Below, piece by piece: positions 1 through 8,566 of a stretch of 64,000 nucleotides of DNA; position 1 is the first letter of the stretch, and each line of letters starts with the position of its first letter. The stretch comes from Plastoroseomonas hellenica (GTDB lineage Bacteria > Pseudomonadota > Alphaproteobacteria > Acetobacterales > Acetobacteraceae). The notes below the pieces were generated by a model. The model was not told the DNA's origin and ran no database searches. It saw only the letters and a list, made by a program, of their open reading frames with translations. The translations under genes were made by a program, and so were the position numbers. The stretch covers positions 124,001 through 188,000 of the forward strand of contig NZ_JAAGBB010000001.1 in assembly GCF_018129085.1 (NCBI RefSeq), given 5' to 3'.

Positions 1-507
1 GCGCGGGGAGACCGCATCCCACTGCCCCATCCAGGTCAGCGCCGCCTGGGCATAGCGCCCGACCGGCACGTGCGCGGGATCGCCGGTCGCGATGCGATCC
101 TGCGGCCCGAGCAGCGCCGCCAGGTCGGTATCGCGCGCGAGCGCCACCGGCCGCGCCTGGTCGGCGGGCGCCACCAGCACCAGGGCATTGCCGATGGGAC
201 TGACGCGGGTGGCGTTCACGACGAGGTCGCGTTGCTGGACATAGTCCATCCAGGGCTCGTCGGCGCTCATGAACAGGTCGGCCGGCGCGCCCTGTTCGAT
301 CTGCCGGGCGAGGGCGGAGGAGGCGGCGAAGGACAGGCGCGGCGCCGGGTTGCCGCGGGCCTGCCAGGCTTGCGCGAAATCGCGCATGGCGTCCGTCAGG
401 CTGGCGGCGGCGAAGACGGTCAGGGTGTCCTGGGCACGGGCGGGGATGGCGGCCCCAAGCGCCAGGAGGGCGGCTCCGGCGATGGTTGTGAAGAAGCGGC
501 GGCGCAT
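1..507 (-). CDS. modA: Molybdate ABC transporter substrate-binding protein ModA (partial, C-terminus outside window)
   Basis: Periplasmic binding protein that captures molybdate (or tungstate) for the ModBC importer. The first 169 codons are present and read through the left edge. The start (MRRRFFTTIAG) is followed by a hydrophobic signal segment ending ARAQ. Next comes the ModA-typical TVFAAASLTDAM strand, a Ser-rich ligand loop (FAASSALARQIEQGAPADLF) and the SADEPWMDYV helix. A GGAG lies 8 nt before the ATG. The gene sits 81 bp downstream of an FCD regulator on the same strand; modB and modC would be expected beyond the left edge. Known from the family: ligand specificity. Seen: sequence and start. 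Confidence 0.9.
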   Translation of the reverse strand, partial: MRRRFFTTIAGAALLALGAAIPARAQDTLTVFAAASLTDAMRDFAQAWQARGNPAPRLSFAASSALARQIEQGAPADLFMSADEPWMDYVQQRDLVVNATRVSPIGNALVLVAPADQARPVALARDTDLAALLGPQDRIATGDPAHVPVGRYAQAALTWMGQWDAVSPR

Positions 508-588
508 CGTGCTGTCTCCCGGCCTCGTCATATGTCATGGGAGATAGCGGATCGAATGCCCGTGGTCCATCGCCTGGCCCCGGCTGCC

Positions 589-1287
589 TTACAGGAGGCC
601 GCTCAGGACCTCCGCATAGAGGGCGCGGCCGGCGGCGATATGGCGGCGCATGCGCGTCTCGGCGCCCTCGGCGTCGCCGGCCGCCAGCGCCTCCAGGATC
701 GCGGTGTGCTCATGGAGCACGCCTTCGGGCCGGGCCGGCGCCTGGCGGGCCAGGTAGCGATAGCGCTCGAAGGCGAGCAGCACCTGCTCGTGCAGTAGCC
801 GCGCCGGCCGGTTGTCGGCCAAGCTGCGCAGCTCCTCGTGGAAATCGATGCCGACGGCCAGCGCGAGGTCGGCGTCGCCGATCGCATGGACCGCCCGCAG
901 CCTTTCATGGATCGATCGCAATCGCGTGAGGTCGACCTCGCCGGCGGCGACGCGCCGCGCCGCGGAAGCCGCGAAGAGCGCTTCCAGCGCTTCCCGCGTG
1001 GCCGAGAGGTCCAGCATGTCGCGCATCGTGAGCTGCGCGACCCGGAGCCCGCGGGAGGGTTCGCGGATCAGCAGCCCCAGCGTCTCAAGGCGCCGGATCG
1101 CGTCGCGCAGCGGGGTGCGGCTGACGAAGATGCCGGCGGCCAGCCCTTCCTCGGTCACGGTGCTGCCCGGCGCGATGGCGCCATGGCTGATGGCGCGCCA
1201 GACATGCTGGAAGGCGAATTCCGCGGCGCTGGTCGTGGCGCGGCTGCGGCGATCGTCGACGGTGTGGGCGGCAGGGTCGAAGGTCAT
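589..1287 (-). CDS. GntR-family (FadR/FCD type) transcriptional regulator
   Basis: DNA-binding regulator of about 232 residues, the usual size for FCD regulators. An N-terminal winged helix (AFQHVWRAISHGAIAPGSTV, then VSRTPLRDAIRRLE) is followed by an all-helical FCD effector domain with the expected metal/ligand histidines in DFHEELR and LHEHTAIL, ending ARMRRHI-like. I chose the ATG at 1287 (MTFDPAAHTV) because upstream in-frame codons from 1389 give a Pro/Gly/Arg-rich tail with no family similarity. It is divergent from the aldo/keto reductase across a 189-bp gap, which makes that gene a plausible target. The ligand is unknown; FCD proteins usually sense small organic acids. Confidence 0.88.
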   Translation of the reverse strand: MTFDPAAHTVDDRRSRATTSAAEFAFQHVWRAISHGAIAPGSTVTEEGLAAGIFVSRTPLRDAIRRLETLGLLIREPSRGLRVAQLTMRDMLDLSATREALEALFAASAARRVAAGEVDLTRLRSIHERLRAVHAIGDADLALAVGIDFHEELRSLADNRPARLLHEQVLLAFERYRYLARQAPARPEGVLHEHTAILEALAAGDAEGAETRMRRHIAAGRALYAEVLSGLL

Positions 1288-1476
1288 GAAGAGAAGACAT
1301 ACGCAGGGATCGCGATGCCGCCAAGAGATAGCACGCGCCGGCTGCCCGGGACTCCCGTCAGGCCTTGCCGGACCGCGGGGAGAGCCCATCTGGCGCCGGA
1401 CGGGTAGTCAGGCAGGCCATCGGATGCGCGGCCGCAGGGTCCCGCCTGCGACAAGGACATGACAGGAGGATCCGGG

Positions 1477-2472
1477 ATGGCGGCAGGAACCGGTCTTGCG
1501 CGGCGTCGGCTGGGCGGCAGCACCCTCGCGGTCGTGCCGGTCGGCCTTGGCTGCATGTCGCTCTCCGGCGTCTACGGCGCGGCCGACGACGCGGCGTCGG
1601 AAGTGCTGATCCAGGACGCCATCGATCGCGGCGTGAACCACTTCGATTCCTCGGACATGTATGGCTGGGGCCACAACGAGACCGTCCTCGGCCGCGCGCT
1701 CCGCGCACGGCGGTCGGAGATCGTGCTGGCGACCAAGTTCGGCCAGACCCGCCGGGAAACCGGCCCGAACGGTGTCGACGGCCGGCCCGAATACGTGGCT
1801 GCGGCCTGCGAGGCGAGCCTGGCCCGGCTCGGCGTCGAGGTGATCGACCTCTATTACCAGCACCGGGTGGACCCTTCGGTATCGATCGAGGAGACGGTCG
1901 GCGCCATGGCGCGGCTGGTGGAGCAGGGCAAGATCCGCTTCCTCGGCCTGTCCGAAGCGCGCCCCGACACCATCCGGCGCGCCCATGCCGTGCACCCGAT
2001 CGCCGCCGTGCAGACCGAGTATTCCCTGCTGTACCGGCAGGAGGCGGAGGAGACCCGCCTGACCACCCGGGAACTCGGCATCAGCTTCGTCGCCTATGCG
2101 CCGCTCGGGCGGGGCTTCCTGACCGGGGCGATCCGCTCGCTGGAGGAGGTCGATGGAAGGCGGGCGGCGCATCCGCGCTTCCAGGCCGAGAACTTCGCCG
2201 CCAATCGCCGCCTGGTGGAGCCAGTCGAGGCCATGGCCAAGCGGAAGGGCTGCACGCCGGCGCAGATCACGCTGGCCTGGCTGCTGGCCCAGGGCGAGGA
2301 CGTCGTCACCATCCCCGGTACCCGCTACCTGCCGCGGCTGGAGGAGAATCTGGGCGCGCTGCGGGTGACCCTCAGTGCCGAGGAGATCGCCGCGCTTTCG
2401 GCCGCGATCCCGCCTGGTGCCGCCTCCGGCACCCGCTATCCGGCCGCGGGCATGGCTGCCGTCTACGTCTGA
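1477..2472 (+). CDS. Aldo/keto reductase (NADPH-dependent oxidoreductase, YakC/AKR13-like)
   Basis: Cytosolic (alpha/beta)8-barrel oxidoreductase of 331 residues. The catalytic tetrad is visible: Asp57 ([12 protein letters not shown]), Tyr62, Lys87 (LATKFGQ) and His129 (LYYQHRVD). The cofactor region includes the GLSEA and [11 protein letters not shown] stretches and the C-terminal [15 protein letters not shown] signature typical of NADPH binding. The ATG at 1477 is chosen over the in-frame ATG at 1459 because a strong AGGAGG lies at 1464-1469, 7 nt upstream. It is divergent from the FCD regulator and convergent with the ABC operon. The physiological carbonyl substrate cannot be read from sequence. 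Confidence 0.9.
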   Translation: MAAGTGLARRRLGGSTLAVVPVGLGCMSLSGVYGAADDAASEVLIQDAIDRGVNHFDSSDMYGWGHNETVLGRALRARRSEIVLATKFGQTRRETGPNGVDGRPEYVAAACEASLARLGVEVIDLYYQHRVDPSVSIEETVGAMARLVEQGKIRFLGLSEARPDTIRRAHAVHPIAAVQTEYSLLYRQEAEETRLTTRELGISFVAYAPLGRGFLTGAIRSLEEVDGRRAAHPRFQAENFAANRRLVEPVEAMAKRKGCTPAQITLAWLLAQGEDVVTIPGTRYLPRLEENLGALRVTLSAEEIAALSAAIPPGAASGTRYPAAGMAAVYV

Positions 2473-2488
2473 CGGCCCGGGCCGGTCT

Positions 2489-4078
2489 TCAGGCGACCAG
2501 TGCCTCCAGCCGTGGCGCGGCATCGAGCAGGGCGCGGGTATAGGCGTGGCGTGGCGCGTCGAACACCGCGTCGCGGGAGCCTTCCTCGACGATGCGGCCT
2601 TCCTGCATCACCACCACGCGGTCGGCGATCTCGCCGACCGCCGCGAGGTCGTGGGAGATGAAGAGGCAGGCGAAGCCCCGCGCCCGCTGCAGGTCGCGCA
2701 GCAAGGTCAGGATCTGCTTCTGGATCGTCATGTCGAGCGCGGAGACCGGCTCGTCGGCCATGACGAAGGCCGGCTCCCGCACCAGGGCGCGGGCGATCGC
2801 GACGCGCTGCCGCTGCCCGCCGGAGAGTTCATGCGGGTGCCGGCGCCCGAACTCCGCGAGGCCCACCGCATCCAGCATGGCATCGGTGCGGCGCGCCCGC
2901 TCCGCGGCGCCGAGCCCCGGCACCAGGCGCAGCGGCTCGTCGACGATCTCAGCGATGCGCATGCGCGGATCGAGCGAGGAATAGGGATCCTGGAACACGA
3001 TCTGGCAGGCCAGGCGGAAGGGCAGCAGCGCCGCGCCGCGTACTGCGGTGATGTCCTGGCCACGGAACAGGACGCGCCCGCCGCTGGCGGGCACCAGGCG
3101 CAGCATGGCCCGCCCCAGCGTGGTCTTGCCGGAGCCGGAGCCGCCGACCAGCGCCACCGATTCCCCCGCATGCACCGCAAGGTCGACACCGCGCACTGCC
3201 TGCACCGCACGGCCGCGTGCGAAGAAGCGGCGGCGCCCGGCGAAATCGACCGCCAGCGCCTCGGCGCGCAGCAGCGGCTCCGATGGCGGCCGCGGTATCG
3301 CCGGCGGCCCGCGCCGCGGCAGCGCATCGACCAGCGCACGAGTATAGGGCTCCCGCGGTGCGGCGAGCAGCGCGCGGGCGGCGCCTTCCTCGATCACCCG
3401 ACCGCGCCGCATCACCAGCGCGCGGTCGGCGTAGCGCGCGACCAGGCCGAGATTGTGGGTGATCAGCAGCACCGCGCTGCCCTGCTCCCGCGTCAGCCCG
3501 ACCATCAGGTCAAGGACCTCCGCCTGGGTCAGGGTGTCCAGCGCGGTGGTGGGCTCGTCGGCGATCAGCAGGCGCGGGCGCAGCAGCATGACCGAAGCCA
3601 GCATGATGCGCTGGCGCATGCCGCCCGAGAACTCGTGCGGGAAGGCACGCAGGCAGGCGGTGGGGTCGGCGATGCCGACGCGGTCCAGCATGGCGCGGCA
3701 GGCGGCGGCGATCTCGGCGCCGCGCAACCTGGTGTGCAGGGCAAGCCCTTCCGCCATCTGCACCCCGATCGGCAGTGCCGGATTCAGGGAGGTCATCGGC
3801 TCCTGGAACACCATGCCGATGCCGGGGCCGCGCAGCGGGCGCAGGGTGGCGGGCGTCAGCGGCGCGCCGGCGAAGGCGATGCGGCCGCCGGTGACGGCGA
3901 GGCCGGGCGGCAGCAGCCCGATCACCGCCCGCGCCGTCGCCGTCTTGCCGGAGCCGGATTCGCCGACCAGCGCCAGGATCTCGCCCGGCGCCATGCTGAA
4001 GGAGACGCCGTCCACCGCGCGGATGTCGGGCTTCGCCCCGACGCGGAGGTCGGAGACGGCCAGCAGTGGGGCGATCAT
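2489..4078 (-). CDS. Fused dipeptide/oligopeptide-type ABC transporter ATPase (DppD-DppF)
   Basis: A 529-residue protein with two complete nucleotide-binding domains in tandem. The first has Walker A GESGSGKTA near residue 40, the signature FSGGMRQR and Walker [13 protein letters not shown]. The second has [17 protein letters not shown] and [12 protein letters not shown]. Both carry the C-terminal oligopeptide-transporter extension (PYTRALVDALP and AYTRALLDAAP). The ATG at 4078 overlaps the stop of the preceding permease by ATGA; the longer upstream reading frame is that permease read out of frame. It powers the importer encoded by the four genes upstream. Two-in-one ATPases (GsiA-like) are common in alphaproteobacteria. 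Confidence 0.94.
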   Translation of the reverse strand: MIAPLLAVSDLRVGAKPDIRAVDGVSFSMAPGEILALVGESGSGKTATARAVIGLLPPGLAVTGGRIAFAGAPLTPATLRPLRGPGIGMVFQEPMTSLNPALPIGVQMAEGLALHTRLRGAEIAAACRAMLDRVGIADPTACLRAFPHEFSGGMRQRIMLASVMLLRPRLLIADEPTTALDTLTQAEVLDLMVGLTREQGSAVLLITHNLGLVARYADRALVMRRGRVIEEGAARALLAAPREPYTRALVDALPRRGPPAIPRPPSEPLLRAEALAVDFAGRRRFFARGRAVQAVRGVDLAVHAGESVALVGGSGSGKTTLGRAMLRLVPASGGRVLFRGQDITAVRGAALLPFRLACQIVFQDPYSSLDPRMRIAEIVDEPLRLVPGLGAAERARRTDAMLDAVGLAEFGRRHPHELSGGQRQRVAIARALVREPAFVMADEPVSALDMTIQKQILTLLRDLQRARGFACLFISHDLAAVGEIADRVVVMQEGRIVEEGSRDAVFDAPRHAYTRALLDAAPRLEALVA

Positions 4079-4878
4079 GTCCGCGGGTCCAGGATGTCGC
4101 GCAGCGCGTCGCCGAGCAGGTTGGTGCCGAGCAGGCTGAGCGCGATCATCACCCCCGGTGCGATGGAGAGCCAGGTCGCGGTCTCCAGATAGGGACGCGC
4201 GGCGGCGAGCATATTGCCCCAGGTCGGCGCCGGCGGCGGCACGCCGAGGCCGAGGAAGGAGAGTGCGCTCTCCGACAGGATCACCCAGCCGAACATCGAG
4301 GTGGCGAGGACCGTGAGTGGCGACACGCAGTTCGGCGCCACATGCCGCCAGAGCGTATAGGCCTCCGAATTGCCGAGTGCGCGGGAGGCTTCCACGAATT
4401 CGCGCTCGCGCAGCGACAGCACGCTGCCGCGCACCACGCGCGCCACCGCCGGCGCATAGGCGAGGCCGAGCGCCAGCACGATCCCCCATTTGGACGGCCC
4501 GATCACCGTCAGCAGGCCAAGCGCGAAGAGAATGCCCGGGAAGGCAAGCAGCGCGTCGTTCAGCGCCATCAGCGCGCGGTCCGTCCAGCCACGGAAGAAG
4601 CCAGCGAGCAGGCCGATCGTGATGCCGAGCGCCATGGCGACCAGCACGGTGACCAAGGCGACCGTCAGGCCGGTCGAGGCGCCGACCATCAGGCGCGATA
4701 GCACGTCGCGCCCGAATTCGTCGGTGCCGAGCCAATAGGGATCGGTCGGTGCCGCCAGGCGCCGCCGCAGATTGACCGCGACCGGGTTGAAGGGCGTCCA
4801 GACGCTGGCGGTTGCGGCCGTGCCGGCCACGGCAGCCAGCAGCAGGCCACCGAGCACGAGGTTGAGGCGGAGCGTCAT
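4075..4878 (-). CDS. Peptide-type ABC transporter permease (DppC-like)
   Basis: Inner-membrane subunit of 267 residues. It has an N-terminal transmembrane helix (LVLGGLLLAAVAGTAATA), the family motif LGTDEFGRDVLSR and five further hydrophobic segments. The EAA loop that couples to the ATPase reads EFVEASRALGNSEAYTLWRH. The start at 4878 overlaps the DppB stop by ATGA, and its own stop overlaps the ATPase start, so the genes are translationally coupled. Substrate class is inferred from the operon rather than from the permease. Confidence 0.94.
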   Translation of the reverse strand: MTLRLNLVLGGLLLAAVAGTAATASVWTPFNPVAVNLRRRLAAPTDPYWLGTDEFGRDVLSRLMVGASTGLTVALVTVLVAMALGITIGLLAGFFRGWTDRALMALNDALLAFPGILFALGLLTVIGPSKWGIVLALGLAYAPAVARVVRGSVLSLREREFVEASRALGNSEAYTLWRHVAPNCVSPLTVLATSMFGWVILSESALSFLGLGVPPPAPTWGNMLAAARPYLETATWLSIAPGVMIALSLLGTNLLGDALRDILDPRT

Positions 4879-5819
4879 TCGGCGGTCACCCGGGGATCGA
4901 AGACGGGATAGGCGAGATCGACGAACAGGTTCACGGCGACATAGATCGCGGCGACGAACAGCATCACGCCCTGCACCACCGGGTAGTCGCGCTGAAAGAT
5001 CGCCTCCACCAGCAACCGCCCGAGCCCGGGCAGGGTGAAGACCGTCTCGATCACCGCGATGCCGCCGAGCAGGTTGCCGAGCACCAGCCCGATCAAGGTC
5101 AGCGTCGGCGCGAAGGCATTGGGCAGCGCATGGCGCCGCAGCACGGTGAATTCCGACAGCCCCTTGGCGCGGGCATGGCTGATGTAGTCGAGCCGCAGCA
5201 CGTCGATGGTGGCAGCGCGCGCCATGCGGGTCAGCGCGCCAATCTCGATCAGCACCAGTGTCGTGATCGGCAGTACCACATAGGCGAGGGCGGCCCCGAT
5301 ATCCTCGGAGAAGGGCACGAAGCCCACCACCGGCAGCCAACGCAGCCAGACGCCGAAGACCAGCAGCAGGATCAGCCCGAGCCAGAAGGAGGGGATGGAG
5401 AGCATCAAGGTCGCGAAGCCGACCACCGCGAGATCGGCGGGGCGGTTCTGCTTCCAGGCGGCGAGCATGCCGAGCGGGACCGCGATGAGGACGGCGAGGC
5501 CGACGGCGACCAGCACGATCAGGGCGGTGACGCCGAAGCGCTCCAGGATCAGCGGCAGCACCGGCAGGCCATTGGTGATGGAGCGGCCGAGGTCGCCCGT
5601 CAACGCCGCGCCCGCCCAATGGGCGAACTGCAGCGGTAATGCCTCGCCCAATCCCATGGAGCGCCGCAGCGCCTCCACCTCCTCAGGCGTCGCGGCGTCG
5701 CCGAGCATGAGCTGCGCCGGATCGCCCGGGATCAACCGCATCAGCAGGAAGACGGAGGCCGCCACCAGCAGCAGAGTCGGGATCGCCGCGACGAGGCGGC
5801 GCGCGGCATAGCCGATCAT
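4875..5819 (-). CDS. Peptide-type ABC transporter permease (DppB-like)
   Basis: Inner-membrane subunit of 314 residues, starting MIGYAARRLVAAIPTLLLV. The DppB hallmarks are present: LIPGDPAQLMLG after the first helix, GDLGRSI, and the cytoplasmic coupling loop DYISHARAKGLSEFTVLRRH. The ATG at 5819 starts one base after the stop of the binding-protein gene. An upstream in-frame start at 5939 would overlap that gene and add a low-complexity tail, so it is rejected. It heterodimerises with the downstream DppC-like protein. Confidence 0.94.
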   Translation of the reverse strand: MIGYAARRLVAAIPTLLLVAASVFLLMRLIPGDPAQLMLGDAATPEEVEALRRSMGLGEALPLQFAHWAGAALTGDLGRSITNGLPVLPLILERFGVTALIVLVAVGLAVLIAVPLGMLAAWKQNRPADLAVVGFATLMLSIPSFWLGLILLLVFGVWLRWLPVVGFVPFSEDIGAALAYVVLPITTLVLIEIGALTRMARAATIDVLRLDYISHARAKGLSEFTVLRRHALPNAFAPTLTLIGLVLGNLLGGIAVIETVFTLPGLGRLLVEAIFQRDYPVVQGVMLFVAAIYVAVNLFVDLAYPVFDPRVTAE

Positions 5820-5820
5820 C

Positions 5821-7368
5821 TCAGTTGATCCGCACGCCCCAGTAGCGTGGCTGCCCGGTGGACCAGGCGCGGTAGCCCTGGACATTGGTGCGATAGGCGC
5901 CGACCGCGGCGTCGTTGTAGAGGACGACCATCGGCACATCGGCCAGCATGCGGCGATGCAACTGGTCGAAGATCGCCTGGCGCCGCCCGGTGTCGCGGGT
6001 GACCATACTCTCGCGCAGCAGCGCCTCCACCTCCGGATTGTCCCAGACCTTCCGCGGCTGGCTGGCCTTGGGGCCGGACACCATCTCGTAGGAGAGCGAC
6101 GGGTCGAGGCGCGCCGAATAGAGGAAAGGCATCATCGCGTAGTCGCCGCGCGTGTAGCGATCGAGCTGGGTCGCCCAGTCGATCACCTCGAATTCCAGGG
6201 TGATGCCGGCCTCCGCCGCCTGGGCCTGGATCAGCACGGCCATGTCCAGGATCGCGTTGTAGCGGCGGGTGGCGAGCATGCGGATCGTCTGGCCGCGATA
6301 GCCGGCCTGCCGCAGCAGACGCTGCGCCTCAGGGATGTCGCGCGTGTAGCCCTCGCGCTGCACCGCGCCGTGGAAGGGGCTGGCGCTCGGGATGACGGAG
6401 GGATTGTAGGTGACGAGCCCGTCTGACACCGCGCGCACCAGTTCCGGCGCATCGAGGGAGAGCGCGATCGCGCGGCGGATCCGCACGTCGCGGAGCAGCG
6501 GGTCGTTGGTCTGGAACAGCAACCCCGCCATGCCCATGCTCTGGACCGGCGCCAGCCGGATGTCGCTGCGGGCCCGCATCTCCTGGACATCCTGGGACGC
6601 GATATCGTGGTCGATGTCGATGGCGCCCGAGAGCAGCGCCGCCTTGGCAGCGGCGGAATCCGGGATGATGATCCAGCGCACCCGGTCGACCAGCGCGGTC
6701 TTGTTGCCGGTGTGGCCGTCGGGCTGCCCCGGCAGGGCGGCGTAGCCAGGGAAGCGGGTCAGCTCGATGAACTGGTTGCGGCGCCATTCGCCCATCCGGA
6801 AGGGGCCGGTGCCGATCGGGGCGCGCCAACTGCCGTCGGCATTCAGGGAATCCCGATGGTAGATGCCGGACCCGCCGCAATCCGGGCGCGCCATATTGGT
6901 CAGGAACAGCGCGGATGGGCGTTCGATGCGGAACACCACGGTACGCGGATCGGGCGTCTCGATCGCGGCGACCCGGGTCGCGCCGCGGCCGTCGAATTCC
7001 GGCAGGCAGCGCCAATTGGTCTCGCGCCGCAGGTAGCGGTCCCAGGCGAACTTCACATCGGCCGAGGTCAGCACGGCGCCATTGTGGAAACGCACGCCCT
7101 CGCGCAGCGTAAAGGTATAGGTCAGCCCGTCTTCCGAGGTGTCGACGCGCTCGGCGAGCAGCGGGCCGATCGAGGTGTCCTCGCGGAAGGCGACCAGCCC
7201 TTCCACCATGTGCAGCACCACCGTGTCGGTATTGGCGTCACGGTTGGTGCCGGGATCGGTCGACCGGATATCGGCGTTCATCCGGGCACGCAGGGTGGCT
7301 TCCTGCGCTGCCGCCGGCAGCGCGAGAAGCAGTCCGCAAAGCGCGAGTGCCGCGCGACGGAGGATCAT
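5821..7368 (-). CDS. ABC transporter substrate-binding protein, family 5 (peptide/nickel type)
   Basis: Periplasmic receptor of 515 residues. A signal peptide (MILRRAALALCGLLLALPAAAQ) is followed by the SBP family-5 fold. The entry motif is LTYTFTLREGVRFHNGAVLTSADV, followed by GTGPFRMGEWRRNQ. Family members bind di/oligopeptides, opines, nickel chelates or related compounds. The gene overlaps the upstream C45 hydrolase by ATGA and is followed immediately by the permeases, so hydrolase and receptor are made from one message. The pairing suggests an acylated amine or N-acyl peptide ligand, which is inference. Confidence 0.93.
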   Translation of the reverse strand: MILRRAALALCGLLLALPAAAQEATLRARMNADIRSTDPGTNRDANTDTVVLHMVEGLVAFREDTSIGPLLAERVDTSEDGLTYTFTLREGVRFHNGAVLTSADVKFAWDRYLRRETNWRCLPEFDGRGATRVAAIETPDPRTVVFRIERPSALFLTNMARPDCGGSGIYHRDSLNADGSWRAPIGTGPFRMGEWRRNQFIELTRFPGYAALPGQPDGHTGNKTALVDRVRWIIIPDSAAAKAALLSGAIDIDHDIASQDVQEMRARSDIRLAPVQSMGMAGLLFQTNDPLLRDVRIRRAIALSLDAPELVRAVSDGLVTYNPSVIPSASPFHGAVQREGYTRDIPEAQRLLRQAGYRGQTIRMLATRRYNAILDMAVLIQAQAAEAGITLEFEVIDWATQLDRYTRGDYAMMPFLYSARLDPSLSYEMVSGPKASQPRKVWDNPEVEALLRESMVTRDTGRRQAIFDQLHRRMLADVPMVVLYNDAAVGAYRTNVQGYRAWSTGQPRYWGVRIN

Positions 7369-8483
7369 GCCGCAGCCCTCCCGGAAACCTGGTCCATCGC
7401 CAGGGTGTAGGTGGTGAAGCTCCGGTCGAGCGCCGGCAGCATCGCCACCTCCATCACGCCGGTGGCGGGCACCATGATGATCTGTGCGACTGTGGCGGAG
7501 AGGTTGTTCGTCAATCCGCGCCGCGGCGGACGGCAGACCGACCAGGGCGTCTGGAAATCGTCGAACAGCGCTGCCTTCACCGCATCCACGGTGATGCGGC
7601 CGCGCTGCGGGGCCAGCAGGTCGCGCACCCGGATGTCGCGATAGAGGCTGTCCGGGGTCGCGAGGATGCCGGTGTCGCGCAGCTTGGACAGCGCCACCGG
7701 GCTCACCCAGTGATTGGCATGCACCAGCAGCCCCTGATCCGGATGCACCTGGAAGCTCTCATCCGGCGCGCATTCGAAATCGATCGCGACGCCGTCCGCC
7801 TGGCTGACGATCATGTTGTTCGAAGCGGATTTGGGCGTGGTGTAGACGGCGTGCATCGCGAGCGCGAGGATCGGCGTCTCCAGCACCTTGCGCCGGATCA
7901 GCGCCAGCGGCACGCCGGTCTGGCGATAGTCGCGGTCGCTTTCCAGGTAGTTCGCGGTGATCGCGATGCCGGCCGCGTTGAAGCCGGAGCGGGCCAGGCC
8001 GCCGGCTTCGGTGAAGGTCAGGATGTCCGGTCCGTCCTCGCGATGGATCTTCAGCACCACCGCGGTCTCGGCGCATTCCTGTTTCCAGTCCCAGTTCTGC
8101 GCATGGATCAGCCGGCCATCCGCAGTCGCGCCCGGCATCGCGACGAGGCCGGTGCAGCCATCGGGGTCGGTGTCCTTCCGCTGCTTGGCGAGCTTCAGGA
8201 TCTCGGTGCGTGCGTTCAGCAGCATGATCGCCGCGAAATCGACGCCGGCGCCTTCGGCGATGCCGCGCATCTCCTCAGGGAAGCCGGCATCGAAGCGGGC
8301 GATCTCCGGCTCGAAGCGCGCAGCGAGGCCGGCAATCCCCGCCCAGTTCAGCCCGTCGCGGCCAAGCTGCTCGGCATAGTGCTCGATGCCGCGCCGGATC
8401 CGCTCGGCGGCCTGCTCCCCGTATTGCCGGCCGCGTTCGCGCGACGGGCCGGAGACCTCGATGAGGGGCGCGGGTGTGGCCAA
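7365..8483 (-). CDS. C45-family autoprocessing amidohydrolase/acyltransferase
   Basis: Ntn-hydrolase of the C45 (acyl-CoA:6-aminopenicillanate acyltransferase/amidase) family, which self-cleaves at a Gly-Cys bond and uses the exposed Cys as nucleophile. The sequence shows DPDGCTGLVA with Cys110 at the predicted cleavage site, followed by IHAQNWDW and TFTEAGGLARSGFNAAGIAI, both family-typical. There is no usable ATG. I chose TTG at 8483 because GGAG lies 8 nt upstream and the protein (372 residues) then matches family length. It is first in the ABC operon and divergent from a GntR gene. No signal peptide is visible, so it probably acts in the cytosol on imported substrate. The actual amide is unknown. 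Confidence 0.85.
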   Translation of the reverse strand: MATPAPLIEVSGPSRERGRQYGEQAAERIRRGIEHYAEQLGRDGLNWAGIAGLAARFEPEIARFDAGFPEEMRGIAEGAGVDFAAIMLLNARTEILKLAKQRKDTDPDGCTGLVAMPGATADGRLIHAQNWDWKQECAETAVVLKIHREDGPDILTFTEAGGLARSGFNAAGIAITANYLESDRDYRQTGVPLALIRRKVLETPILALAMHAVYTTPKSASNNMIVSQADGVAIDFECAPDESFQVHPDQGLLVHANHWVSPVALSKLRDTGILATPDSLYRDIRVRDLLAPQRGRITVDAVKAALFDDFQTPWSVCRPPRRGLTNNLSATVAQIIMVPATGVMEVAMLPALDRSFTTYTLAMDQVSGRAAA

Positions 8484-8511
8484 AGGGAGGGCTCCGTTTG
8501 GATTTTGATTG

Positions 8512-8522
8512 CGTAAAATACG
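8512..8522. promoter_or_regulatory. Candidate GntR operator in the divergent promoter
   Basis: CGTA-AAA-TACG is a perfect 4+4 inverted repeat centred between the C45 hydrolase start (8483) and the GntR start (8567). AT pairs extend it 2 bp beyond a mismatched dinucleotide on each side. It sits in the only AT-rich patch of this gap. Placement suggests autoregulation and control of the ABC operon. This is a sequence observation plus inference. Confidence 0.45.
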
Positions 8523-8566
8523 GTATGGCGACAGGATGACGGCGCGCAAGTGAAATCGGACCGGCC

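Noticed and set aside
523-552. Possible ModE-like site before modA
   Set aside because: CGCTAT and CATATGACG only vaguely resemble the ModE half sites and the symmetry is poor.
2375-4192. 605-codon open frame on the plus strand
   Set aside because: Antisense to the fused ATPase. Two similar halves only reflect its duplicated ATPase domains.
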